Positions 11,749 through 23,359 of a stretch of DNA of 64,000 bases are shown in pieces (the first letter of the stretch is position 1; each line of letters starts with the position of its first letter). Source of the DNA: Mytilus edulis (Eukaryota; Mollusca; Bivalvia; Mytilida; Mytilidae); the NCBI RefSeq assembly GCF_963676685.1, contig NC_092357.1, positions 69,406,971-69,470,970 of the forward strand. The letters are read 5' to 3'. A model generated the notes under the pieces. The model was not told the DNA's origin. It did no database searches and saw only the letters and a list, made by a program, of their open reading frames with translations. Made by a program: the position numbers and the translations under genes.

Positions 11749-12350
11749 ATGTTCACAAGTCACTATAATAAACAAATTACTTACTTACTTACTTACTTAC
11801 TCTTTCACTTGGGAGATGAATTTAGCGCTATCTTTTTTAAGTTCTTAATATTCATTGGAGTATTTAACATTGAAACTGTCTTTTATACTTGTGTCTTTAT
11901 TTGCCTTGACTACATCTGCCTTGAAGTACTATCTTTATCAGCTGTAGATTTACATTCTATGTCTTTCATTCAGAGACATGGCACTTTATTTTTTCATATA
12001 CATGAGTTTTTGAAAAATACTAGATCTGTTAGTTAGTTTACCTAATGAGGTGATCAAAGGTTTTGATAAACCAAAACTTTGTGTTGATTAAGACAATGAT
12101 TTATCATGTTTTGTGTACAAAATAGGTGAGAGAATTCATCTAAGTCTTTTCGTAAAGTTTAGATAGTTAGAGAGAGTTCTAATTTTATCCGAGGTTTTAA
12201 GGTTAATTCATTTGGAGGAACCTCTTCATAAGTGCATTTAGCTTCAGGATGTTCTATTAGGACATTATGGCAACAGTTTTGTCTGGACATATGGTAAAAC
12301 TTTTTACAAGTTCTATAACAGGAAAGTAAATAATATCAGTACTAAAACAC
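11749..12350 (+). pseudogene. DIRS tyrosine recombinase remnant
   Basis: The readable frame from 11749 has LEVLSLSAVDLHSMSF and HEFLKNTRS, the region around the first catalytic arginine of retroelement tyrosine recombinases. After frameshifts, GHYGNSFVWTYGKTFYKFYN lies near 12265-12330 and ends in the FYKFYN tyrosine block. A (TTAC)n microsatellite interrupts the start. Decayed; the identification relies on motif order and position just before the internal complementary region. Confidence 0.65.
11778..11803. repeat. (TTAC)n microsatellite
   Basis: Six TTAC units interrupt the recombinase remnant of the DIRS element. Confidence 0.9.
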
Positions 12351-12453
12351 TTTTCTTCAGTTGTAGTTACTGGATGATCTTGTGATTTTTATCCTTTATT
12401 AAATGTTGGCATTTATATAAAAATTGTTTTTAGTTTGTGTCTACACTTTAAAC

Positions 12454-12580
12454 AAGCTAATTCATTACTTGAGACCGAAGGCGAAATATGAATAAGAATG
12501 TTCCTTCATCCAAGCATATCTTGGATGTGCAGGATGAAGGTCATTCTTAGAATATGAGCCTGAGGCTCGAAAGTAATTAA
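12454..12580. repeat. Internal complementary region of DIRS element (joined ends)
   Basis: The first part (AAGCTAATTCATTACTTGAG through AATAAGAATG) is the reverse complement of the left outer end. The second part (TTCCTTCATCCAAGC through CTCGAAAGTAAT) is the reverse complement of the right outer end. The junction falls at the shared ACAT, consistent with a circular-junction template. Confidence 0.92.
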
Positions 12581-12661
12581 TTCCCACCCTAGGGATTATC
12601 AGTCAGACCCACCCTTTTCCACTGGGTTTTATATTTGGTCGACACAAACTTGCTTTAAATT

Positions 12662-12806
12662 ATGACAAGTTATTATGGAACAGGTGCTTATATACTAGGG
12701 TCAAGGTCACTGGCCAGCTATAGGTGGTTATATAGTTTGTTTCTTTAAACAGAGATATTATATGTAAGCTTCACCCCTCATAGAGAAGTAAAGCTAATTC
12801 ATTACT
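12662..12806 (-). repeat. Right inverted terminal repeat of DIRS element
   Basis: This is the reverse complement of 7156-7300 over 145 bp. It is followed by the right-only outer end (12807-12880), which contains a small GGATGAAGG / CCTTCATCC inverted repeat. Confidence 0.95.
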
Positions 12807-12880
12807 TTCGAGCCTCAGGCTCATATTCTAAGAATGACCTTCATCCTGCACATCCAAGATATGCTTGGATGAAGGAACAT

Positions 12881-15301
12881 TTCATTACAAATATTTATAA
12901 AGTGTTATGGTCATGTACGCAACAATGTATTGACATTTATTGACATTTAGTACCGATTTGTCTGGAACATATGTACAAATCTCAGTTTATAATGTTGCAA
13001 TTAGAACAATAGATTCATACCAGTTATCGCTACTGTTTTTATTTAAACCGGTTATCATTTGATTCACGCTATTTTCCTGATTTGTTTATTGATTACAATA
13101 CCTCTACAATTTAGTTATGACATTATTTGTGTACGAAAATGACAAATGGGTCTGAAACTAGTGTTATAACATATCGACGTCTTTTTCACATTATTATTTA
13201 TCTTATAGACGCCAATTAACGTCAAACGTTTCCTGCATTATCATTACCAAATGCGAAATTTCACATTACACGATATCTATTCGTGTTTTCCATATTCATT
13301 TTATCAAAGTTCTGGACAAAGAAGAAATTTTAACATAAAAGAACAGACAAGAAGAGACTGAATAAAATGAGATGCGTTTGTCCTTTTATAATAGACTAGA
13401 AATCACATCGTATACTATGATAAATTATCCCTTTTTGTGATAATGCAAATCAAATGATATATATATATATGTTACATTTCCATTAAATCCCCGTACTCAA
13501 ACGGATAGAGGTACTGGCCAAAATTCACCAGCGATTTTATTGTAATGTGACTTCAACGCCGGTTCACGGGGATATTCTATCATGATGAATATTTTGTTTC
13601 ATTGTGTTATAACTATTGCGGTTGAACTTTCCGTATGTTTACTCCGATCATAGTTTACTATTTGGTGCTATTAACTTATGGTTTTATACATCCCCCTTTT
13701 GTATCTTTCATGGGTTATTGAGCGAACTTCCTTATCTTTATAATTTGAAAATAATAACTACACTAAAAGATATTTAAAAAAAACAAGATAGATATAAATG
13801 TATGGCACCAATATGACATTTCTTTTATCTGACGTTATTAAATAGGCATATAAAACCAGTTGTCGGTGTCTATAATCCAATAAAATCTCGTTTAATTGGA
13901 AATGAAACAGAAGATTAGCTTAAAACTCAATCAATGTCAGTAAAGGAAGGTAATTAAATCCGATATAATCCATTAAACAACCTGAGTAAAAAGTTGTTTG
14001 TGAATAAACCCAATCATACTTTTTCTTAAATCAGAAAAAGACTTCATAAGAATGATTTACTTGTGTCTAATCTATTTTGCTTTAATTCAGTAAATAAAAT
14101 ATGTTTAAGCTAAACAAAACTCAGCTTAAATCAGTGTGTAGCATGCTATCATTTGCAAATAGAAGTCAAATTTGCATTTCGAATTGACTTTTCTGAATCA
14201 TTAATTAATTATAAAATTAAATGCAAAAAATAATAGTAACCTTACTCATAGCGGGGAATATGTTATTCTCTCCGCTTGTAGACAAGTTCAATGTCTTGTA
14301 CGTTATTCTCTCCGCCTGAAGATAAGTTTAATGTTTTGCGCAGGAAATAAATTGAGCTGATAATTGCCTGAATGCTTTTCACTTTTATGTCTTCCAAAGA
14401 ACGTGTCTTTGTATATCGAGTTATTGTTTATTGATAAGGTTTCGTGTTTGAACTTGAATTTGAATGTGATACCATAACTTCGTTATATATTATCGTATAA
14501 ATGTCGTATTGGCACTTATACATATTGGGGTCAAATTAGCGTTCAACAGTTATTGAAACAGCAGCCGTACATATGGGAAAAGACAATACAGAGATTTCAG
14601 ATACAGTGACACAACACCTGAGATACATGAAATAAGATATCTAAGATATATACTAAAATTTTTATCATAATTGATTAAATCATGGTCTCAAATTATAATT
14701 AAATGCGATTCCTTCTACCAACATACGTCATAAATGTGAAGACTTTACGATTTTTTTTTCTTCTATTTCATATTAGTGTGAAAGTTTGTTGCCCATAATT
14801 AAGATTCAGAATGTTTTGCGTATACTGTTAAAGCATGTGCCCCTTTTCAAAGTCTCACAACTATTGCCTTAAGTGCCAGTCTTTGTAAGGATCAGGCAAT
14901 TTAGAAAAATTTCAAAACATGGCCGAAAAAAACCCACCGACCTAACCATCCTATTTTGAAGTTAACCTCATCCTGAGTTAGAAATGGTAGGTCTTTTGTT
15001 TCTGCGTGTCTGGTAATTCGAGAAATCTCCAGTTAACTTTTGGTTAGAATGATAGCAAATTACGGAGTTAGCTCCCTTTAATTTTTATTTTTCAGTGCAT
15101 TTCAACCAAATTATATGGTGAATTACCAAAACAAGAAAAGGAAACGAATATTATATTCGTGCACCATTATACAATTTGAACATAAATTCATGTCAATTTG
15201 AATGGGTTTTCGTTTGTCATGTTTTCAACACTGCCTGATTCTTAGGCAGATTGGCACTTAATTTAGTTAGGTATCCTTGTATTGTTTTTTTACGTTTATC
15301 A
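12881..15301. other. No gene seen
   Basis: AT-rich sequence without recognised coding. A direct duplication of about 40 bp (GTTATTCTCTCCGCTTGTAG, 14261-14336) and a short TA run near 13459 are the only structures noted. Confidence 0.6.
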
Positions 15302-16693
15302 CTGCCTATAACCGAGTACGACATAAAGTTATGTATACTCTATGATAGGCACTTGTTTAAAGATTTTACTGCATTGCTTGTTTGGTTTTTTTTCAGATTA
15401 AACGTTTATTTAATAAAACGATAATGTCACTTTTATTTCTAATAGATATTTGCGAAAACTGTCATGCACCTACGAATAGGATAACGATTACACGTACAAG
15501 TAGCATTTTTAAATACCTTAGGTCCTCTCGAAGTGTACAAATAAACCGTCGTTCAAACACAAAGCATAGCTCATAAACAAATGTTTTCCTAAAGTCCCAC
15601 AGGATTATTAAAAAAAATATGTTAAGTAATGTGTATGATTTAGATTAATTTTCATACAATGACCAGGTTGAACAGTTCGTAAATGTAAAGGTATTGATAG
15701 AAAATTGAAAATGGAAATGGGGAATGTGTCGAGAAATTTCCGCACCCGGAGGCGTCCTTCAGCTGGACCCTAAACAAATATACGAGTTCAGTGATAATGA
15801 ACGCCATACTAATGAATGGACAACCATCATTTTATACATGAGACATGCAAAAAATGCAATTGTCTTTAGCTAGGAACAATGAATATTTTCAGCAAATCTT
15901 AAGGTGCATGTAAACAGTTATCAAAGGTACCAGGATTATAATTTAGTACGCCAGACTACATAAGACTCATCAGTGACGCTCATATCAAAATATTTATAAC
16001 GTATGTGCTTAGACGTACATTCTCAATTATTTGGTAAAAATTGAATAAAAAAAGGGGTACAGTGGCTAGGCTTTTAAGATCCAATTATTCTTTGCCATTA
16101 TATTTGCCTTGAGGTTAGTTCTTATTTTATCATTTTCTGAATTATGACGTATGAATCCCGTTCAGGGCGAAAAACGAAAAAAACAAAACACAAAATCGTT
16201 CTCAACGAACATCTTGGTGTCGAAAATATAGTTATATAGTGAGAAAAATGACTGTTGTTGTCCATCCGTTTTATGTAATTTGTTTTTTTTATTTTGGCAT
16301 TTGATAAGGGACTTTCCTTTCTTTATTTTTAAAATTTTTCTCAGAGTTCATTATTTTGATAATTTGACATTTTTATAAAATTTATTTCGTTTATTATTAT
16401 TTTTTAAAACATTTATTACGTTGTGGTAAGCACGCAAGGCAGACATTAAGTGGCATTAATGTCAACAATGTGATGTAAAGTGTACGTGCTAATACAATAA
16501 GGTTTTGTTTTATGATAGATGAAATGTTATTGAAGAGTTATATGTCAGTCACCATATATAGTCCCTATTGATTTCACTGCTGTATGAGTAATATTATAAC
16601 TCTGCATCTTTCACCAATTCCCGCAATAATATCGCTAGTCTAAGAGTGTCTATTTACCATTTTGTTTTAGTTTTTGTGTTTATAGTTAGTTAA
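15302..16693. repeat. 1.39-kb direct tandem duplication, unit 1
   Basis: The unit from CTGCCTATAACCGAGTACG to TTAGTTAA is repeated immediately at 16694-18079 with roughly a dozen substitutions and small indels, about 99% identity by eye. It contains dispersed repeats (B family near 15915, C family near 16258, a GGAAATGGGGAATGTGTC family near 15713). A 64-codon open frame after a good acceptor-like TTTTTTTTCAG occurs in both units but is not recognised. Confidence 0.97.
15303..15353. repeat. Imperfect palindrome opening each 1.39-kb unit
   Basis: TGCCTAT, GAGTA and ACATAA pair in order with TTATGT, TACTC and ATAGGCA around a two-base centre. It repeats at 16695-16745 and sits at the duplication breakpoint. 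Confidence 0.8.
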
Positions 16694-18079
16694 CTGCCTA
16701 TAACCGAGTACGACATAAAGTTATGTATACTCTATGATAGGCACTTGTTTAAAGATTTTACTGCATTGCTTGTTTGGTTTTTTTTCAGATTAAACGTTTA
16801 TTTAATAAAGCGATAATGTCACTTTTATTTCTAATAGATATTTGCGAAAACTGTCATGCACCTACGAATAGGATAACGATTACACGTACAAGTAGCATTT
16901 TTAAATACCTTAGGTCCTCTCGAAGTGTACAAATAAACCGTCGTTCAAACACAAAGCATAGCTCATAAACAAATGTTTTCCTAAAGTCCCACAGGATTAT
17001 TAAAAAAAATATGTTAAGTAATGTGTATGATTTAGATTAATTTTCATACAATGACCAGGTTGAACAGTTCGTAAATGTAAAGGTATTGATAGAAAATTGA
17101 AAATGGAAATGGGGAATGTGTCGAGAAATTTCCGCACCCGGAGGCGTCCTTCAGCTGGACCCTAAACAAATATACGAGTTCAGTGATAATGAACGCCATA
17201 CTAATGAATGGACAACCATCATTTTATACATGAGACATGCAAAAAATGCAATTGTCTTTAGCTAGGAACAATGAATATTTTCAGCAAATCTTAAGGTGCA
17301 TGTAAACAGTTATCAAAGGTACCAGGATTATAATTTAGTACGCCCGACTACATAAGACTCATCAGTGACGCTCATATCAAAATATTTATAACGTATGTGC
17401 TTAGACGTACATTCTCAATTATTTGGTAAAAATTGAATAAAAAAAGGGGGTACAGTGGCTAGGCTTTTAAGATCCAATTATTCTTTGCCATTATATTTGC
17501 CTTGAGGTTAGTTCTTATTTTATAATTTTCTGAATTATGACGTATGAATCCCGTTCAGGGCGAAAAACGAAAAACACAAAACACAAAATCGTTCTCAACG
17601 AACATCTTGGTGTCGAAAATATAGTTATATAGTGAGAAAAATCACTGTTGTTGTCCATCCGTTTTATGTAATTTGTTTTTTGATTTTGGCATTTGATAAG
17701 GGACTTTCCTTTTTTTATTTTTAAAATTTTTCTCAGAGTTCATTATTTTGATAATATGACATTTTTATAAAATTTATTTCGTTTATTATTATTTTTTAAA
17801 ACATTTATTACGTTGTGGTAAGCACGCAAGGCAGACATTAAGTGGCATTAATGTCAACAATGTGATGTAAAGTGTACGTGCTGTTACAATAAGGTTTTGT
17901 TTTATGATAGATGAAATGTTATTGAAGAGTTATATGTCAGTCACCATATATAGTCCCTATTGATTTCACTGCTGTATGAGTAATATTATAACTCTGCATC
18001 TTTCACCAATTCCCGCAATAATATCGCTAGTCTAAGAGTGTCTATTTTGTTTTAGTTTTTGTGTTTATAGTTAGTTAAC
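16694..18079. repeat. 1.39-kb direct tandem duplication, unit 2
   Basis: The second copy of 15302-16693 is 6 bp shorter in total, mainly through a 7-bp deletion near its end (GTCTATTTTGTTTT versus GTCTATTTACCATTTTG). Differences are mostly in homopolymers. Confidence 0.97.
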
Positions 18080-18364
18080 ACATTTAACTTGTTATTTGTT
18101 TGTCTTTTGCACACAATTTCTTGTCAATACAACGGAATATTATGCGATTGTCATACAGTTGGGAGGTTTAGCTAGCTATGAGCTAGTAATTCAACAGTTC
18201 ATTCTTTCCTTTGATACTGTTTCATCTATTTAGGATTATGACGATTGTTTTTCATTCATTTTGATGCTTTTGAGTATTTATTGTGACATTAAATAAAAAA
18301 AAAATCTTTTCGTATGGATTCTTACTTTGAGTTTGGTATGTTTGCTTTTTTACCTTTTCATGAA

Positions 18365-18834
18365 TAAATAACGCCAACAGTAGTATACTGCTGTTCAAAA
18401 ATCGTAAATCCATGGACAAATAAAGGCAACAGTAGTATACCGCTGTTCAAAAATCGTAAATCTATGGACAAATACAGTCAACAGTAGTATACCGCTGTTC
18501 AAAACTCATAAATCTATGGACAAATAAAGGCAACAGTAGTATATCGCTGTTCAAAACTCATAAATCTATGGACAAATAAAGGCAACAGTAGTATACTGCT
18601 GTTCAAAATTGTAAATCCATGGACAAATAAAGGCAACAGTAGTATACCGCTGTTCAAAAATCGTAAATCCATTGACAAATAAAGGCAACAGTAGTATACT
18701 GCTGTTCAAAACTCATAAATATATGGACAAATAAAGGCAACAGTAGTATACCGCTGTTCAAAACTCATAAATCTATGGACAAATAAAGGCAACAGTAGTG
18801 TACCGCTGTTCAAAACTCATAAATCTATGGACAA
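18365..18834 (-). repeat. 52-bp minisatellite, nine units
   Basis: Nine units of CAACAGTAGTATACCGCTG plus TTCAAAA-TCATAAATC-TATGGACAAATAAAGG, about 52 bp each. It is continuous with a single-copy flank (18835-19090) that matches the 3' region of a dispersed RT family, read on the minus strand, so the array forms the 3' terminus of that element. Confidence 0.95.
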
Positions 18835-19090
18835 AAAACAAAGTCGGGGTAACAAACTAAAACTGAGGGAAACGCATTAGATATTAGAAGAGAACAACGA
18901 CACAACATTAAAATGTAAAACACACAGCAACGGACTAAGCATTAGTCAAAATCCGATGAGAATAACCAATATAACATCAAAACCAAATATATGAATTTGG
19001 GATAGAAAAGTACCGTGACACGTCTTATAGTAATGTGAAATCACACTTCAATATAGGAGAAAACAAACGACACAACGGATGTATTTATGA
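18835..19090 (-). mobile_element. RT-family 3' UTR, 5'-truncated copy
   Basis: Shares AATCGGGGTAACAAACTAAA-like, ACATGAATTTGGGATAGA-like and GTGACACGTCTTATAGTAAT blocks with 46616-47010 and, inverted, with 61330-61445 and 62362-62729. It ends in the 52-bp minisatellite at its 3' side. Confidence 0.85.
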
Positions 19091-19423
19091 TATCATAACT
19101 TTGATATAACTTTAGATGTTAAACGTATATGAAAATATCCTGTTATAGTCACTAATAACTTGTAACCGGTATTACCAATTTTGTAAGCTTTTATATTCGT
19201 ATATAGGCATTTGGGGAATTTATTTTTTTGATAGACGCGGATACAATATTAATGCCAGTATTAAAATCTGCATAATTAACAAATAAATCAACATGCTGTC
19301 AAAATAAGTAGAGTCATATCTTCATCGAGGGAGATATTACATTTCCTAATATAAGACAGCAATTCCCAAATCTTACTATGAACGATATACTTCATTTATC
19401 ACTATTTTGTGCATTTTTCTTTT

Positions 19424-19640
19424 GATCTTTTCTCGCTTGAGTTGGAAAAATTATCGCTAGGAACTAAAGAGGCCACGTGGCGTTCCTAACGAAATTGACA
19501 TTGAAACTGACCACGTCGTCATAGGTAATATAGCGATAAACAGATTAGCATTGGTCATCTCACCTCGATTGCCTTTCTCGCTTTCGCCGTCCCGGCTCAA
19601 GCGAGAAAATCAATCTCGTTGAGATGACAACCGATAATCT
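19424..19640. repeat. Structured repeat with nested inverted repeats
   Basis: TTTTCTCGCTTGAG at 19428 is inverted as CTCAAGCGAGAAAA at 19598. A palindrome at 19553-19630 pairs GTCATCTCA...CGATTG with CAATCTCG..GAGATGAC. GC-richer than its surroundings; probably a mobile-element fragment. Confidence 0.65.
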
Positions 19641-20941
19641 ATAAATATAGTATGATACATGTTTTCGCAATCTTGTTGGTACATTAAACGTGAAACGACA
19701 TATATACAGCATATGTATGCCGATAAACACAGAAGATATTCCATTGAGAGGTTATAAGACACACTAACTTCCTTTAGCGTTAAAATTGCAAATCTAAACG
19801 ACAGTACGAAAGGTAGTTAACACGATTACATTCTGATCACAGACGATGAACAAGTTCAAATCCGCTAAGTATAATGCTAACATAAACATACACTAATGCA
19901 TACATGTTAATTGTGTGTTTCACGCGTACATTGACGTACCAAGTGACAATATACAACCATGAGTATTAGTCTGGAGCCGGTTAAATCAGTCTCTTTTTAA
20001 AGATTTCTTTCCTGTTTGTGCTAAAAAAAAATATCCTGTAAACTTTTAACCCATCAACCTGTCTAGAAAAGTTAAGGTATGCAAAGCTCGATTATCAATT
20101 TGTAGAAGACAAATTAAATAAACGTACAGAAACTGTACTGGGTCTCTGACTAGCTGACGCCCCATGCATAATACGTCATGTAAATTCATGTTTGGTAAAA
20201 AATGACACAATCTTCCGCACTGAAGAACAGACGACAATACTGGACTCTTGATGTAAGATCGCACAGATCTGGGTATATACCATGATTGATATTTACATTT
20301 GCGCCAGACGCACGTGTCGTCTACAAAAGATTCTTCAGTGACGCTCGAATAAAAATATCTGTAAGCTATAAATAGATGTTGACCTGACTAATATATTGTC
20401 GGTTTCAGTTATGCTTCCTCAAACACTGTAAGAGCAAGTGTCTCGTGTAAAGATCGCTAATCTGTAAATAGAGTATGTATAAATTGAACAGACACGCACT
20501 TTATTTTACGTAATAAGAGCTATGTCACATGATATAGAGCTAAAATAAGATTCGTTGAAAATTGAAAAAAATGAAGTAATAACCGTTGTCATAGATTCAA
20601 ATTTGAAGTTCTCAATTTGGAAAGAAAGATAAAAAATATTAATAAGACCTTCTATTGCCAGTAATCTCAAGTGAACTAGAATATATAGTATGTAAGCACT
20701 CTTTGAAATACGTGTCATTGGGTGCCGGAGTATAATCAATAAGTGCAGATTTGAAAATGTCATTTTACAATTGTGAACTTCATTTTTAGATAACAACATT
20801 TCAACAGCGCCTGTAAAGAAGTACATATTGTCGAACTATTTATTGTCTAGGTACCAAATGATAGAGTAGATCGGTACTCCTCGAAAAAGCTTTTTCAACC
20901 CCGTATTCGTCTCAGTTGTCAATATTTTCTCGGGGATGCGA

Positions 20942-21222
20942 TCGACTATATCGCTCCTAGCTATGTGTTATTTATATAGTAATACCTGTAATAATTACCA
21001 CAGACTATATCCCTCCCAGCTATGGGTTATTTATATAATAATACCTGTAAAAATGTCACAGACTATATCCCTCCCAGCTATGTGTTATTTATATAGTAAT
21101 ACCTGTAATAATTGTCACTGACTATTTCCCTCCCAGCTATGTGTTATTTATATCGTAATACCTGTAATAGTTGTCAGAGACTTTTTCCCTCCCAGCTAAG
21201 TGTTCTGTAATATTTGTCACAG
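20942..21222. repeat. Tandem repeat, about 60 bp, 4-5 units
   Basis: Units of GACTATATCCCTCCCAGCTA followed by TGTGTTATTTATATAGTAAT and ACCTGTAATAATTGTCACA, decaying at the right end. The open frame across it is an artefact of the repeat. Confidence 0.92.
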
Positions 21223-21938
21223 TACCAAATGCGTTAACAAAATAAATTCACACATAGAAATTAGATTGACATGTTATACTGACCAACACGTCTTTTTTAT
21301 CTAGATTTAGTTATAGTTATTTAAGAACCTGTTATTTGGTAAACAATTTTTTCCTGATGGACTTCCATGTTTACCTTATTTTCTTAATTGTGACGTCATT
21401 TACGTTACAAATTGATGACGTGACCGATCCCTATATACAATATATTTCTATCGTTTCTTGTACTTTTTGTGAGGTTTGCTACGTGGTTTGTAATTTAGTG
21501 ATGCATATTACTAGTTGATTTGTTAATGATCAAAACTGTATTATTATCTGAAAAAAAGTATTGATTTTAAGTCATTTATACATTTATTCCATTTTATTTC
21601 ATGACATGAAACACAGATATTACTGTTTTGAAATTCAAAATCTATTTTAGATATAAGGATTATATATCACTAATGCATAGCTTTGATTCCCTGTTAGGCT
21701 CTTGCTATACTTTATGTTCATGTTGTGTTTTCAGTCCTTTGACGTTGTCCAAGTTTTTTTTCTCAACTTTTTGACCTGGAGTATTATTAAAGAAATATTT
21801 TAATTAAAATATGCATCTGGTGCAGCACAATTTTTTCTATAATATCATTTAATTTCTACTTCTAGCTTAAGATAACATTTAGTTATTTTTTAAATGTTTA
21901 GTCATTGTATTATAATTGTTGGATTTAAGGGCAAGTTA

Positions 21939-22721
21939 CAGTAAATGGGCTATGTCATAGATTTCAGTAAAATTTTGCATACAACTCTGGCTCGATGAAC
22001 TTCAAATGAAAATCGAAAAAATAATGGATGGATTTTATTTATCATTTAAAATATTACTGATTGAATTCTTACAAAATTGGTGAGTATTTGTATAGAAAGC
22101 ACATAAAATCGGCATGAAACCTTCTAAAATTTGTCTTAAAATCGCCAAATTTCTAATTCTACTCCATAGATTTTTCTTAAAAAACTATATGTTGTTGATA
22201 CATAAATTACCGTTATAATGATGTAAAATAAAGATAGGGTCACCGACTTCGTTTTTACGGTATACATCCTTAAATGTTGTGTTCTTTGTGAAAAAATCCT
22301 ATGAAACGTCGAAATAATCGTAACGTCACCGTGTTGCAGGCCGTAAAACGTTGATTTTTGACGTTTTTCACTACCAACAAGATGAAAAAATGAGTAGTAG
22401 ACAACAAACGAAGTCGGTGACCCTATCTTTATTTTGCATCATTATAACGGAATTTTATGTGTCAATAACATACAGTTTTTAAAGAAAAATCTATGGAGTA
22501 GAATAACAGATTTTGCGATTTTAAGACAAATTTTGTATGTGTTTTCGTTGATTGTATGTGCTTTCTATACAAATATTCATCCATAATAAAAGAAATCAAT
22601 CTGCAATATTTCAGATAATAAAATAGATAAATGCATTTTTTTTTCGATTGTCAGTTGTTTTTTACCGAGCCAAGATTGTATGCAAAATTTGAGCAAAATC
22701 TACGACATAGCCCATTTACTG
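21939..22721. mobile_element. 783-bp palindromic element (CAGTAAATGGGCTATGTC ends)
   Basis: The arms are inverted copies along almost the full length: CAGTAAATGGGCTATGTC at both termini, and GGGTCACCGACTTCG / CGAAGTCGGTGACCC near the centre. No coding. Consistent with a foldback element or long-TIR MITE. Confidence 0.88.
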
Positions 22722-23103
22722 TTCCTTGAACTTAAGGGGGTAGACCTTGGTTCAGGGAGATAACTCTTTACATCAGTTATGCGTTTGCAACAGTCAAGTT
22801 CATTAACATATTTTAAGCATTTACCTGAAACAGATTGAAAATAATCTGTGTAACCTAGAAGCAGAAATATATTTTTTAAAATGGTTGACACAAACGTACT
22901 GATGATTTATAGAGTTGTTTCCCTTAACCAGGGTCTTCTGCCTTAACTTATACATTTAAAAAGATTGTTCCAAAGCGAAATCAACAGTTTGTCTGAATTG
23001 TCTTAGTAGTCTTACGATCTAAAAATGAACAGATCAGTTGATACATATTTATTTATAGTAGATTGGGAAACAAATCATTGAAAAACTAATATTAATCCCT
23101 TAA

Positions 23104-23352
23104 TTCTTTGCGCTGCGAGTGTTGCCTTGTAGCGGCATTAGCCTGCTCTTTTTCGAAATCTACAAGGGTGTCTTTTACGTGCAAGAGATATGGCTCTCTT
23201 TTAACACGAGTCAGCCAATTATCGTTCACTTCCGACGGACTATCATCGTTTCTTCAAGACCATACTCGCAAATGTTTGCACGGGAGAGCCGAAAATTTAA
23301 ACCCTGAAATTGTCATCCCGGAACGCAGGATGCAGTAACCACTACACAACGA
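23104..23352 (-). repeat. tRNA-derived SINE remnant
   Basis: On the minus strand it begins TGTGTAGTGGTTACTGCATC, resembling a tRNA A box (TAGTGGTTA), with a degenerate B box-like GGGTTTAAA about 45 bases on. A GC-richer body follows (GAAGAAACGATGATAGTCC, GAGCAGGCTAATGCCGC). The two overlapping plus-strand open frames here are incidental. Confidence 0.5.
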
Positions 23353-23359
23353 ACAGATA

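Larger units (their letters stand above)
7124..12880 (+). mobile_element. DIRS-like tyrosine-recombinase retrotransposon, decayed coding, intact ends
   Basis: The 5.76-kb element has inverted terminal repeats whose 145-bp cores (7156-7300 and 12662-12806) are identical. Each outer end is unique, and an internal complementary region at 12454-12580 repeats both outer ends joined tail to tail. That arrangement defines DIRS elements, which replicate through a circle and integrate with a tyrosine recombinase. Gag-like, RT/RNase H-like and recombinase-like remnants follow in order, all with many stops and frameshifts. The left end lies 17 bp from a MITE copy. No target-site duplication is evident, as expected for this order. 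Confidence 0.92.

Noticed and set aside
15382..15576. 64-codon frame after an acceptor-like poly(T)-CAG, repeated at 16774-16968
   Set aside because: Identical in both units only because the whole 1.39 kb is duplicated; no homology, no donor context, low complexity of support.
18365..18834. Regular repeats with a constant core, resembling a CRISPR array
   Set aside because: No unique spacers; whole unit repeated in tandem, in a eukaryotic genome and continuous with a retroelement 3' end.
20506..20826. 106-codon minus-strand open frame
   Set aside because: No recognisable domain, no splice or promoter context, composition like random AT-rich sequence.
23108..23338. Two overlapping plus-strand frames
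   Set aside because: They lie across a probable tRNA-derived SINE on the other strand.
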